A stretch of 5,789 bases of DNA from Desulfobulbaceae bacterium (GTDB lineage: Bacteria; Desulfobacterota; Desulfobulbia; Desulfobulbales; Desulfobulbaceae): positions 1-5,789 of the forward strand of contig DAOVTM010000266.1 in the NCBI GenBank assembly GCA_030633145.1. The letters run 5' to 3'. Below, piece after piece: positions 1 through 5,789 of this stretch; the stretch's first letter is position 1; each line of letters opens with the position of its first letter. Both the position numbers and the translations under genes were made by a program. The notes beneath the pieces are model-generated. The model saw only the letters and a list, made by a program, of their open reading frames with translations. It was not told where the DNA came from and ran no database searches.

Positions 1-541
1 GCTGAAGTAATTTCTCCCTACTCCTGTAATCGATCTTTTTCATCAAGATCAATATATCCCGGTGCAACATCTGAAGTTCAGAATCCGTAGCCGTTGGCCA
101 TTGTCTTCCATACTTGTTATCTTCAAGCTGAAAATGGGCGGGAAACTCTCGTCCTTCAAGGAGTATTGACTCCAATTCATCCCACCAAAACCCATTGCCC
201 CTAGCAATAGGACCTGTTGCAACAAAAAATGTTGCAGGCACACCCACCTCTTCCAAGATAGGCACTGCCTCCAACAGATTATCTGCATAACCGTCGTCAA
301 AGGTAACCACCACACCAGGCTTGGATAAATGAGCCCATTCTTCGCCGAAACGCAGAACAGGAAAATTTTCCCTCAAATACTCCATCTGTGCCCTGAAATG
401 CGCCGACGTTACTGCTAGTAGATAAGGGTCCGACTCAAGTGTAGTCACGCGGTGATAGAGAAGAACTAATACCGGCGTATCTATACGGTTTGCCATTCGA
501 TGCACAAGGGAACGGCCGCAACGGTAAATTCTTCTTAACAT
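1..541 (-). CDS. Polysaccharide deacetylase (NodB fold), 3' end cut by window edge
   Basis: This is a carbohydrate esterase family 4 type enzyme, expected to remove N- or O-acetyl groups from the cluster's polysaccharide. The visible 180 residues start at the ATG at 541-539. An in-frame TAA lies two codons upstream, so no longer start is possible; a GGGG stretch about 8 bases upstream is a weak ribosome site. Visible motifs are YHRV (residues 29-32), the first NodB motif TFDDGYADN (80-88) with the presumed catalytic base Asp82 and metal ligand Asp83, and the core strand ATFFVATG (103-110) followed by WWDEL (119-123), common in exopolysaccharide-cluster deacetylases. The His-x-x-x-His metal motif should lie beyond the window and cannot be checked. 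No clear signal peptide is seen; the basic N-terminus (LRRIYRCGR) is not followed by a long hydrophobic stretch. It is the most distal gene seen, 125 bases after the ligase-type gene. The family call is firm; the substrate is inferred. Confidence 0.93.
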   Translation of the reverse strand, partial: MLRRIYRCGRSLVHRMANRIDTPVLVLLYHRVTTLESDPYLLAVTSAHFRAQMEYLRENFPVLRFGEEWAHLSKPGVVVTFDDGYADNLLEAVPILEEVGVPATFFVATGPIARGNGFWWDELESILLEGREFPAHFQLEDNKYGRQWPTATDSELQMLHRDILILMKKIDYRSREKLLQ

Positions 542-666
542 AAATTAACCCCGCTGTCAGGCGTACTCGTCATCCGCAACGATACGGTCGCACATTGAGA
601 ACTGAGGTTGGAAGGGAAGATCTTTTTCATTATGTGATTTCACCAGTCACGGGGCGGAAGAGCAGC
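542..666. other. Intergenic gap between the ligase gene and the deacetylase gene
   Basis: This 125-base gap has no recognised gene. It contains a 31-codon minus-strand frame (630-535) whose end overlaps the deacetylase start, and part of a GC-rich 6-bp stem (651-656 with 675-680) that straddles the ligase stop codon. No T-run follows that stem on the minus strand, so it is not an intrinsic terminator of the usual kind. No convincing promoter is visible. Confidence 0.5.
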
Positions 667-2130
667 CTAGGCCTCGCCCCCTTGTCTTGAAGAAATAGCA
701 GCCGAATCGGTCACTAATCTATTTATACCAACAAGCATACCTAACGCAAAATATATATAGGTGAATCTTGGAAAAGGATTTGCCATGCCAAACAGGAAGA
801 ACATTAATATGAGCCCGAAAAAACTCAGTCCGATATTTGTCAGAAAACTCACTTCTGACGGTACAAAACGCCACCCTTCCAGCCAAATTGCATAATTGAG
901 CCAGAGAAAGAGTAAAAGCCCAACAATACCTTGCTCTGCTGCGATGAGCACATAGATATTGTGCAGGTAACCAGGGAAAATTGATGTTATGCCCTCTATT
1001 GTCGTATCATAAAAAAATTGGAGTGCGGCATAGTTATAAAGACCGACCCCGAAAAAGGGATTATCTTTCACCATATTGATCCCTATCTCTATCATATACC
1101 ACCGAGAAAGCACTGATAAATCAAGCGTTAACCGATCCGTAATCTCCGTTGACAGGATTAGCCCTCCACCGATAACCACAATTAGGAAGATGATGAGAGA
1201 GGGTATTGCCTTTTTAAGGGAGTCTAATTTCCATAGATATATGAGGAAGGTTAATGGCGCGAATATACTGAACACAAACCAGGCACTCCTTGAAAAGGTA
1301 TAGACAATCACAAAAAAACCGATCCCAACACCCAACCAGTAAATCAACACCCCTATTTGGCGACCTTTGCAGAAGATAAGCGATATCAGGAAGATAACCA
1401 TGGAACTCAGATAAATTGCCAGCATATTGGCATGCTCCATGAGTCCGGATATTCTTGAATAATATGTCCCCCCGACCTCCTGTTGCCATATCGCGGAAGA
1501 CGCCTGGCTGAAATTCAGATCGAAATCGATACCAATCCACAATTCAGCAATTGCCGCTGCACATTGCAGCAAAGCGCCCAGCAGCAAGGCCCAAACAACA
1601 AATTTTACATCCTTTTCCGTGCTTATTTTATTGGCAACATATAGATAGATGAGAAGATCGCAAGTCGGCTCGAACATTCTAAACATCGGAGTCATGTTGC
1701 CATGCGCATTGAGCAGCAATGACACGCCGGTGACAAGCAGGAAAGCGACTGCAGGAATTGTCGTTTTCGGGAAAAAACGGATCTTTTTTTCTTTGTCCCT
1801 TGCTAATTCTATAATCCAGAGAATTGACAGAAAAAGTATTATCAGGCTGCTTATAGAAACCCGGAGATTATTCTGCAGAAAATGTATATCAATATTCATG
1901 GGAAGGAAAAAGGCTATCATTAATAGACAGAGCCACTTTATGTATCCTGACGAAATCGCAACAAAGAATACAACCATCCCCGACAGCAGAAAAAAAGCCC
2001 ACCATATGCTGAGCCCCATAAACAGAAAAATGAACAGACCGCAAACAGCCCCGCCTAAAGCCATTAGAGCTAATTGAGCAAACTGGTTTAATTTCTTCGA
2101 GGGTATATTTCCAATAATCTGGTTGGTCAT
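667..2130 (-). CDS. O-antigen ligase / Wzy-type polymerase family membrane protein
   Basis: This 487-residue protein has roughly 11-12 hydrophobic segments and belongs to the O-antigen ligase / polymerase superfamily (Wzy_C type). Such proteins use undecaprenyl-diphosphate-linked glycans at the periplasmic face, either polymerising repeat units or attaching chains to an acceptor. Family landmarks visible are RISGLMEHANMLA (226-238), the Arg in TFSRSAWF (278-285, Arg281), RWYMIEIGINMVKDNPFFGVGL (343-364) and the large-loop His in YLHNIYVLIAAEQG (388-401, His390), a position functionally important in WaaL-type ligases. The start is the ATG at 2130-2128, with a weak GAG about 8 bases upstream. 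The cytoplasmic C-tail is short (SSRQGGEA). The coding sequence looks more AT-rich than the two glycosyltransferase genes, common for Wzy/WaaL genes. Sequence alone does not separate ligase from polymerase. Next to a Wzz-like protein in a cluster with no other polymerase visible, a polymerase role is at least as likely, so no symbol is given. Confidence 0.9.
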   Translation of the reverse strand: MTNQIIGNIPSKKLNQFAQLALMALGGAVCGLFIFLFMGLSIWWAFFLLSGMVVFFVAISSGYIKWLCLLMIAFFLPMNIDIHFLQNNLRVSISSLIILFLSILWIIELARDKEKKIRFFPKTTIPAVAFLLVTGVSLLLNAHGNMTPMFRMFEPTCDLLIYLYVANKISTEKDVKFVVWALLLGALLQCAAAIAELWIGIDFDLNFSQASSAIWQQEVGGTYYSRISGLMEHANMLAIYLSSMVIFLISLIFCKGRQIGVLIYWLGVGIGFFVIVYTFSRSAWFVFSIFAPLTFLIYLWKLDSLKKAIPSLIIFLIVVIGGGLILSTEITDRLTLDLSVLSRWYMIEIGINMVKDNPFFGVGLYNYAALQFFYDTTIEGITSIFPGYLHNIYVLIAAEQGIVGLLLFLWLNYAIWLEGWRFVPSEVSFLTNIGLSFFGLILMFFLFGMANPFPRFTYIYFALGMLVGINRLVTDSAAISSRQGGEA

Positions 2131-2282
2131 TTGAAAAACTCAGCGCCTTTGCCTTGTTGCTTCGTAAAAAGCCATTAGAATATGCACCGTAACCGATCAC
2201 AGGATAGCAAAAGCCTGCCGGATCGCAAACCCCTTGCCCTGATCGCGTGCAGATGCGGTGCCTGTGAACGCTTACGATGCAC
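2131..2282. other. Intergenic gap between glycosyltransferase B and the ligase gene
   Basis: This 152-base gap is the largest complete one in the window. About two thirds of it (2182-2282) is the inverted-repeat element listed separately. The remainder (2131-2181) is the immediate leader of the ligase-type gene and holds only a weak GAG ribosome site and an 11-codon frame too short to credit. I found no convincing sigma-70 promoter and no hairpin plus T-run terminator on the minus strand, so read-through from the upstream genes is the simplest reading. Confidence 0.6.
2182..2282. repeat. Imperfect long inverted repeat, REP-like candidate
   Basis: The 22-base arm at 2182-2203 (starting ATGCACCGTAAC, ending TCACAGG) matches the reverse complement of the arm at 2261-2282 (starting CCTGTGA, ending TGCAC) at 18 of 22 positions, counted by hand. 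Two of the four mismatches become G-U pairs if the minus strand is transcribed, so the RNA could form a long stem around a 57-base centre. The centre contains a smaller imperfect stem that competes with one arm (CGATC at 2194-2198 with GATCG at 2221-2225, and CAGG with CCTG inside). The right arm ends one base from the stop codon of glycosyltransferase B (2285-2283). The intergenic position and palindromic architecture fit a REP-like mobile palindrome or an RNA-processing hairpin. No coding frame or T-run terminator accompanies it. The identity as a dispersed repeat is inference; the inverted repeat itself is directly visible. Confidence 0.7.
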
Positions 2283-3062
2283 CTACCCCATTTTGATCCC
2301 GTGATTCACCACGTAGCGCAACATGCTCTTGAAGTGCTTCCGGGTCTTCCGGGTAAAAAAGGTTTTATCCGTTTCGGCGAGGTGATGATGCACCACAACG
2401 GCATGCGGCACATAGTAAACATTCCGGCCAATCTTCTGTAGACGGCGGCAGAAATCAATATCCTCGCAATACATTTCATACCGTTCATCCAGCCCTCCCA
2501 GACGTTCATAGAGCTCACGCCTGACCATGATGCAGGCACCCAGCAGCCAGTCGACCTGGGAGATCGTTTTATGATTCGAGCCGACCATGAGATGCTTTTT
2601 GTCGCGGTATTGGGCTGGCTGCAGAAACCGCAGCGGCGTTCTTCGCAGCAGAAAACTTTTGAGTGTTGGGAAACGACGGCAGGAGTGCTGCAAACTGCCG
2701 TCAGGAAAAAGCAGTTTCGGACCGCAGGCTCCTGACTGCGGAGTGCTGTCCAGAAAAGCCGCCATTGCACCTATGGCGCCTTTTTGCACTTCCTTGTCAG
2801 GATTAAGCATCAGGAAATATTTCCCACTGCTTGCCGCAAAGGCGATATTATTATTTTCAGCAAAGCTGTACGAGTGCTGGTTGCAGATCAGCCGCACCCG
2901 GGGATAGGCTTCCTTGACAAGGGCGGTACTCCCGTCATGGACGTTGTTTTCAACAAAAATTACCTCATAAGAGCGTTGGATATCAGTGTTGAAAAGTGAT
3001 GAAAAAAGCGTCTCAAGGTATGCCCGATGACCATGTCCTACAATACCGATTGAGATATCCAT
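2283..3062 (-). CDS. GT2 family glycosyltransferase B (WbbL-like, rhamnosyltransferase type)
   Basis: This 259-residue GT-A fold glycosyltransferase probably transfers a nucleotide-activated sugar to a lipid-linked oligosaccharide on the cytoplasmic face; specificity is not readable. The chosen start is the ATG at 3062, which puts the first strand DISIGIV at residues 2-8, as usual in this family, and has GGGAG at 3070-3066 just upstream, though spaced only 3 bases. The same frame is open upstream to a TTG at 3152, which would add 30 residues resembling no domain I know. Motifs are FVENNVHDGS (36-45), the metal/sugar site LNPDKEV (86-92), FPDGSLQHSCRRFPTL (119-134), VDWLLGACIMVRRE (170-183) and MYCEDIDFCRRLQKIG (197-212). 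The usual T-Y-N after the first strand is replaced by G-H-G (residues 9-11). The product ends shortly after residue 250, and its stop abuts the inverted repeat. Family call firm; WbbL-like describes similarity, not function. Confidence 0.92.
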   Translation of the reverse strand: MDISIGIVGHGHRAYLETLFSSLFNTDIQRSYEVIFVENNVHDGSTALVKEAYPRVRLICNQHSYSFAENNNIAFAASSGKYFLMLNPDKEVQKGAIGAMAAFLDSTPQSGACGPKLLFPDGSLQHSCRRFPTLKSFLLRRTPLRFLQPAQYRDKKHLMVGSNHKTISQVDWLLGACIMVRRELYERLGGLDERYEMYCEDIDFCRRLQKIGRNVYYVPHAVVVHHHLAETDKTFFTRKTRKHFKSMLRYVVNHGIKMG

Positions 3063-3065
3063 CCG

Positions 3066-3070
3066 CTCCC
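3066..3070 (-). promoter_or_regulatory. Ribosome binding site deciding the start of glycosyltransferase B
   Basis: GGGAG on the minus strand lies 3 bases before the ATG at 3062. The spacing is shorter than ideal, but together with the ATG and the fit of the first Rossmann strand it outweighs the upstream in-frame TTG at 3152, before which I see no strong purine-rich site. Confidence 0.5.
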
Positions 3071-3166
3071 ATACATTATTCGCTTTGTGTCTTGATGAGG
3101 CATGAATCATCAAAAACATCATTTGGGTGTCGATTGTGGCAACAGACAGCAACTGCTCGTATTGCT

Positions 3167-4150
3167 TCAGAAAAACAGGAGCTTTGCCGCTCTGGTCAGG
3201 TAATACCCGCGCAGTAGTTCATTCCGTAGCAAAAACGCTTTTCTAGCTAAGAATGTCATAGTGTCCAGTCTGGCATAATTCTTAAGCAGTGTAATAAGAT
3301 CCGGATTGGAGCTGCAGCCCGGCCGGTTCATCAACTCCTGGTATTTCCTCAGCAGCGCTGCTGCCTGCTGTACCGTTTCCTGCCGGAAATACCGGTAACT
3401 GCGAATCTTGTCAACCAGCAACCGGGGATGGCATATGTATCGAATTGCCTCATCGAGATCTCTTTTCCTTGCTCCGACATCATTGCTCCCATGCTGCCGG
3501 TAAAGCATTGTGGGCGCAGGGACAAAATCAATTTCGCCACATATCGCCGCCAGCAGCATGATCCACCAGTCGTGCAGGATTGCCTGCTCGGGAACCGGAA
3601 CGGCAATCTTCTTCAGGACTTTGTTCAGCATCATGCTGCAGCCCGGCGCAACATTTTCAGAAAGCAGGCTATTGACGCTGGTATTCTTCGGGTTAATGTT
3701 ACGATGCTGCCAGAAGGAGCCACACAGGACATGCAACTGTTCGTCTGCCACCGTTAAATCGGTGAACACCAGTAACGGTTTCTCTTTGGAATATCGCTCT
3801 TCCATGTTTGCCATTTTTTTTAAGGTCGTTTCGACCTTATGGGGCAACCAGCGGTCATCCTGGTCAGCGAACATGATGTAGTCAGCAGAGGAACTGGGAA
3901 GCAATGCTCCGAAATTAAGGCTGGCACCCAGCCTTTTATGGCGGTCTTGCACCAGGGTGATTCTGTCGGGGTATCGCCTCTTATAGTCGTTCAGGATTGC
4001 AACGGTTTTGTCTTCAGAGCAATCGTCCCGGACAAGCAAATGCCAATCCTGAAAAGTCTGGCAGAACAGGGAGTCAAGCTGCTCCTCCAAGTATACTTCG
4101 CCATTGCAGGTCGCCATTAAAATATCAATTGCTGCCAAAGGAATATCCAC
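3167..4150 (-). CDS. GT2 family glycosyltransferase A (rhamnosyltransferase-like)
   Basis: This 327-residue inverting GT-A glycosyltransferase resembles the bacterial GT2 subgroup often annotated as rhamnosyltransferase. It would add one sugar of the repeat unit at the inner membrane surface. Visible landmarks are the first strand and nucleotide site IDILMATCNGEVYLEEQLDS (8-27), VRDDCSEDKT (40-49), the acidic metal site FADQDDRW (94-101, Asp96/98/99), HDWW (193-196) and YRQHGSNDVGA (217-227), the last two characteristic of this subgroup. It starts at a GTG (4150-4148), 5 bases after the stop of the CpsD-like gene. An in-frame stop lies a few codons upstream and no good ribosome site is present, so translation is probably coupled to the upstream gene. 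The C-terminal portion is basic and helical with the hydrophobic end RAAKLLFF, which may touch the membrane. Length is normal for the subgroup and I see no damage. The sugar transferred cannot be told. Confidence 0.93.
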   Translation of the reverse strand: MDIPLAAIDILMATCNGEVYLEEQLDSLFCQTFQDWHLLVRDDCSEDKTVAILNDYKRRYPDRITLVQDRHKRLGASLNFGALLPSSSADYIMFADQDDRWLPHKVETTLKKMANMEERYSKEKPLLVFTDLTVADEQLHVLCGSFWQHRNINPKNTSVNSLLSENVAPGCSMMLNKVLKKIAVPVPEQAILHDWWIMLLAAICGEIDFVPAPTMLYRQHGSNDVGARKRDLDEAIRYICHPRLLVDKIRSYRYFRQETVQQAAALLRKYQELMNRPGCSSNPDLITLLKNYARLDTMTFLARKAFLLRNELLRGYYLTRAAKLLFF

Positions 4151-4155
4151 ACGGG

Positions 4156-4869
4156 CTATAAGTTCTTATAGATTGCATTCGGGATATAATATCTTCTCCT
4201 GTTTAAAACCGTCCCAACAAGCGTGCCGCCATGGCTCAACACCTTATCCTTCGCCTTTCGAATGACCTCGTAAATCAGTCTTTCAGCCTGAATAACAAGG
4301 AGGACACCATCCACCATGGCGGAGAGGAGGACTGTTTCCGGATAGAGGCTGATTGGCGGTGTATCAAAAAGAATCAGATCAAAACGGCTGCCAAGCTCAT
4401 TAAGGAACGTCTGAAATCTGGCATGTGTGAAAAACTGACTCGGTTCCTTTTCAGAATTCCCGCTGGTCAGCAGCTGCAGGTTGGGAAGCGCGGTTTTTCT
4501 CAACATGGCAGCCAAATCCCGGTCGCCGGAAATGCATTCAGCTAGTCCCTCCCCCCTGTCCACCCCGAAAAATTGAGGCACGGAAGGTTTTCGCAGGTTG
4601 CCATCTATCAAGAGGATATTGGACGTTTCTTTCCGGGCCAGCGCAATAGCCAGATTGGCTGCTACCGTTGTCACCCCCTCACCATGGGCCGAACTCGATA
4701 CAGCTATATTTTTTATCCCGTTCCCGGCATGGAGGGCCAGAATATTATTGCTTAAATGAATGTAATCCTCGGCAAGTCCGACAGGGAGCCCGATTTTTCC
4801 TGAAGCAGCTGGTTCTTCTCCTTGTTTCAATGTGGCTCTCATGCTGTCTAAGGACGCTTTCTCTGTCAT
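4156..4869 (-). CDS. CpsD/CapB-like P-loop ATPase (tyrosine autokinase family) lacking the Walker A lysine
   Basis: This 237-residue cytoplasmic protein has the fold of BY-kinases, which partner Wzz-type proteins and control polymer assembly through autophosphorylation of a C-terminal tyrosine cluster. I start it at the ATG at 4869, 10 bases after the Wzz-like stop and 6 bases after GGA; the longer frame begins with a TTG at 4920 inside the upstream gene. Domains in order: a poorly conserved N-tail (1-33), AEDYIHLSNNI (33-43) matching the family's partner/oligomer helix, Walker A-like SSSAHGEGVTTVAANLA (58-74), Walker A'-like ILLIDGNLRKP (85-95), Walker B DLILFDTPP (164-172), and the tail RRRYYIPNAIYKNL with Tyr227, Tyr228 and Tyr234. 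The invariant P-loop lysine is valine (Val66, codon GTG at 4674-4672), and the second Asp of Walker A' is Asn91. The tyrosine tail is kept. It may be a pseudokinase, a non-hydrolysing scaffold, or a subfamily with altered nucleotide handling. Confidence 0.9.
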   Translation of the reverse strand: MTEKASLDSMRATLKQGEEPAASGKIGLPVGLAEDYIHLSNNILALHAGNGIKNIAVSSSAHGEGVTTVAANLAIALARKETSNILLIDGNLRKPSVPQFFGVDRGEGLAECISGDRDLAAMLRKTALPNLQLLTSGNSEKEPSQFFTHARFQTFLNELGSRFDLILFDTPPISLYPETVLLSAMVDGVLLVIQAERLIYEVIRKAKDKVLSHGGTLVGTVLNRRRYYIPNAIYKNL

Positions 4870-4875
4870 ATCATT

Positions 4876-4878
4876 TCC
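4876..4878 (-). promoter_or_regulatory. Ribosome binding site deciding the start of the CpsD-like gene
   Basis: GGA (within TGGAAATGAT on the minus strand) sits 6 bases before the ATG at 4869 and overlaps the end region of the Wzz-like gene. It supports this start over the TTG at 4920, which would create a 41-base gene overlap and an N-terminal extension without resemblance to the family. Confidence 0.5.
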
Positions 4879-4879
4879 A

Positions 4880-5789
4880 TTATCGTTTTTCTCTGATAGA
4901 TCCCAGAACAGGCAGATCAAGAAATTCCTCTATATCTCTGGCAGTCCCTATTGAATGATCGAGATATTCAAGCAGGAAAACAATGCAGACACCTATCAGC
5001 AGGCTTATGCAGCCGACAACCGCCAGGATCAGGGAATTCCTCATCCCTAGCTGCTGAAGTGAGACAGCTACCGGCTGGATGACTCGAACATTGGTTATCT
5101 TGGCAAGATCCATGACCTCGGAAATTCGAGCCTCCTCCAGTTCCTTCATGTAGCGGAGATAATTCCGTTCATTGATTTGCTTTTCACGCTCAAGACGTTC
5201 TTTTTCAATCTCAATATCGTTGATTGCCTTGAGTTCCGAGACATGCCGCATCAACTCTTGTTTCAATGACTTTTCTCGCAGTTGCAGATCACTTAACTCA
5301 TTTTCATTGGTATACAGAATCCTGGCTTGCTCTTCGGCAAGGGATGTATTAAGGGTATTAATTTCAGAAACCACAACTGCCACCTTGCGGCTCTTGGGAG
5401 AGTAGTTATGCAGCAGGGTCTGTTTCTGCATCTGCAGCTCTACAAGCCTGGTTTTGAGTGATTGAATTAACGGATTAGGCGCATCAGAATCAAACATCTC
5501 AACCGTTTTATTATGGGAGCTGATCTGCTCTTTCATCCTGTCGACTTGATCCTTTTCAACCAGAATATTTCTGCGGATATGATCCAATTCCTTCCTGACT
5601 TCAGCCTTTTGCTGAATGAGCTGCCGTTTCTGATCATCCATGGAGAAGATATTATTCCTGTTTCGCAGCACCTCCAGCTTCCGTTCAATTTCCTCCAGGT
5701 TCTTCCGATACGTGTCAGCCTCCGGCTGAAATAGCGCCTGCATACTGGCACCCTTATGAACTTCAATGTGCCGCTCAAGGTAACAACGA
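4880..5789 (-). CDS. Wzz/GumC-type polysaccharide chain-length and export protein, 5' end cut by window edge
   Basis: This is an inner-membrane polysaccharide co-polymerase of the GumC/Wzz class, which sets chain length and links export to the cytoplasmic ATPase. The frame stays open to the window edge: 302 residues are visible, and the 15 before the first Met (5743) read YLERHIEVHKGAS, a typical internal family segment. The true start, the first membrane segment and most of the N-terminal Wzz domain are therefore missing. The visible part is a long charged periplasmic coiled coil (about residues 25-225), including NYSPKSRKVAVVVSEI (128-143) and the pre-membrane segment YLRYMKELEEARISEV (210-225), then NVRVIQPVAV (233-242) of the GNVR-like type, a membrane helix (about 252-275) and a cytoplasmic end LEYLDHSIGTARDIEEFL with LPVLGSI. 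The short tail has no fused kinase; the kinase-like gene follows after 10 bases. The proline-rich stretch usual before the last helix is absent. The partial state is certain. Confidence 0.93.
   Translation of the reverse strand, partial: RCYLERHIEVHKGASMQALFQPEADTYRKNLEEIERKLEVLRNRNNIFSMDDQKRQLIQQKAEVRKELDHIRRNILVEKDQVDRMKEQISSHNKTVEMFDSDAPNPLIQSLKTRLVELQMQKQTLLHNYSPKSRKVAVVVSEINTLNTSLAEEQARILYTNENELSDLQLREKSLKQELMRHVSELKAINDIEIEKERLEREKQINERNYLRYMKELEEARISEVMDLAKITNVRVIQPVAVSLQQLGMRNSLILAVVGCISLLIGVCIVFLLEYLDHSIGTARDIEEFLDLPVLGSIREKR

Noticed and set aside
49..315. Minus-strand 88-codon frame at the left edge
   Set aside because: It overlaps the deacetylase in a different frame. The deacetylase frame carries YHRV and TFDDGY and runs open to the window edge.
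651..680. GC-rich inverted repeat (GGGGCG with CGCCCC, 18-base loop) over the ligase stop codon as a terminator
   Set aside because: The stem is only 6 bp, the loop is long, and no T-run follows on the minus strand. The next gene continues in the same direction.
1649..2077. Plus-strand 142-codon open frame
   Set aside because: It lies wholly antisense to the ligase-type membrane protein. Its composition is what the reverse of a hydrophobic gene gives, and it has no recognisable domain.
2204..2260. Possible c-di-GMP-type (GEMM) riboswitch in the centre of the inverted repeat
   Set aside because: A few short strings such as CAGGGCAA recall the GEMM motif, but the full set of conserved stems and tetraloop arrangement cannot be aligned on either strand.
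2306..2770. Minus-strand 154-codon frame inside glycosyltransferase B
   Set aside because: It is in another frame of a gene with clear GT2 motifs and shows no family resemblance; it is a shadow.
3510..3881. Plus-strand 123-codon open frame opposite glycosyltransferase A
   Set aside because: It is antisense to a well-supported GT2 gene, with no motif and no plausible start context.
1..5789. CRISPR array, tRNA/rRNA, insertion sequence or defence genes
   Set aside because: No regularly spaced repeats, RNA gene signatures, transposase frames or defence-type domains were found on either strand.

Overview
The window is a dense, single-direction stretch of a surface-polysaccharide (exopolysaccharide or O-antigen type) gene cluster. 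All six supported protein genes lie on the minus strand, so in transcription order they run from the right edge to the left. The right edge cuts a Wzz/GumC-type chain-length and export protein (its 5' end is missing). The left edge cuts a polysaccharide deacetylase (its 3' end is missing).

Transcription order: chain-length determinant (5789-4880), CpsD/CapB-like P-loop ATPase of the bacterial tyrosine kinase family (4869-4156), GT2 glycosyltransferase A (4150-3167), GT2 glycosyltransferase B (3062-2283), multi-pass O-antigen ligase/polymerase-type membrane protein (2130-667), NodB-fold deacetylase (541-1). The first three genes are nearly contiguous, with gaps of 10 and 5 bases. The last three are separated by gaps of about 105 to 150 bases. 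One of these, 2131-2282, holds an imperfect long inverted repeat (2182-2282) that abuts the stop codon of glycosyltransferase B.

Likely teamwork: the two GT2 enzymes add sugars to a lipid-linked repeat unit at the inner face of the membrane. The ligase/polymerase-type protein joins or transfers the chains in the membrane. The Wzz-like protein and its ATPase partner control chain length and export, and the deacetylase trims acetyl groups from the polymer. No initiating sugar-phosphate transferase, flippase, outer-membrane export channel or exosortase is visible; these may lie outside the window.

The organism is probably a Gram-negative bacterium of intermediate GC content. The split Wzz/GumC-like protein plus separate CpsD-like ATPase next to a deacetylase recalls clusters in Desulfuromonadota (Geobacter-like) and related Proteobacteria. 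That is an impression from gene content, not a demonstrated assignment.

The two observations most worth following up are the loss of the Walker A lysine in the CpsD-like protein, suggesting a non-canonical or inactive kinase, and the REP-like inverted repeat. I see no convincing sign of an entirely new system.
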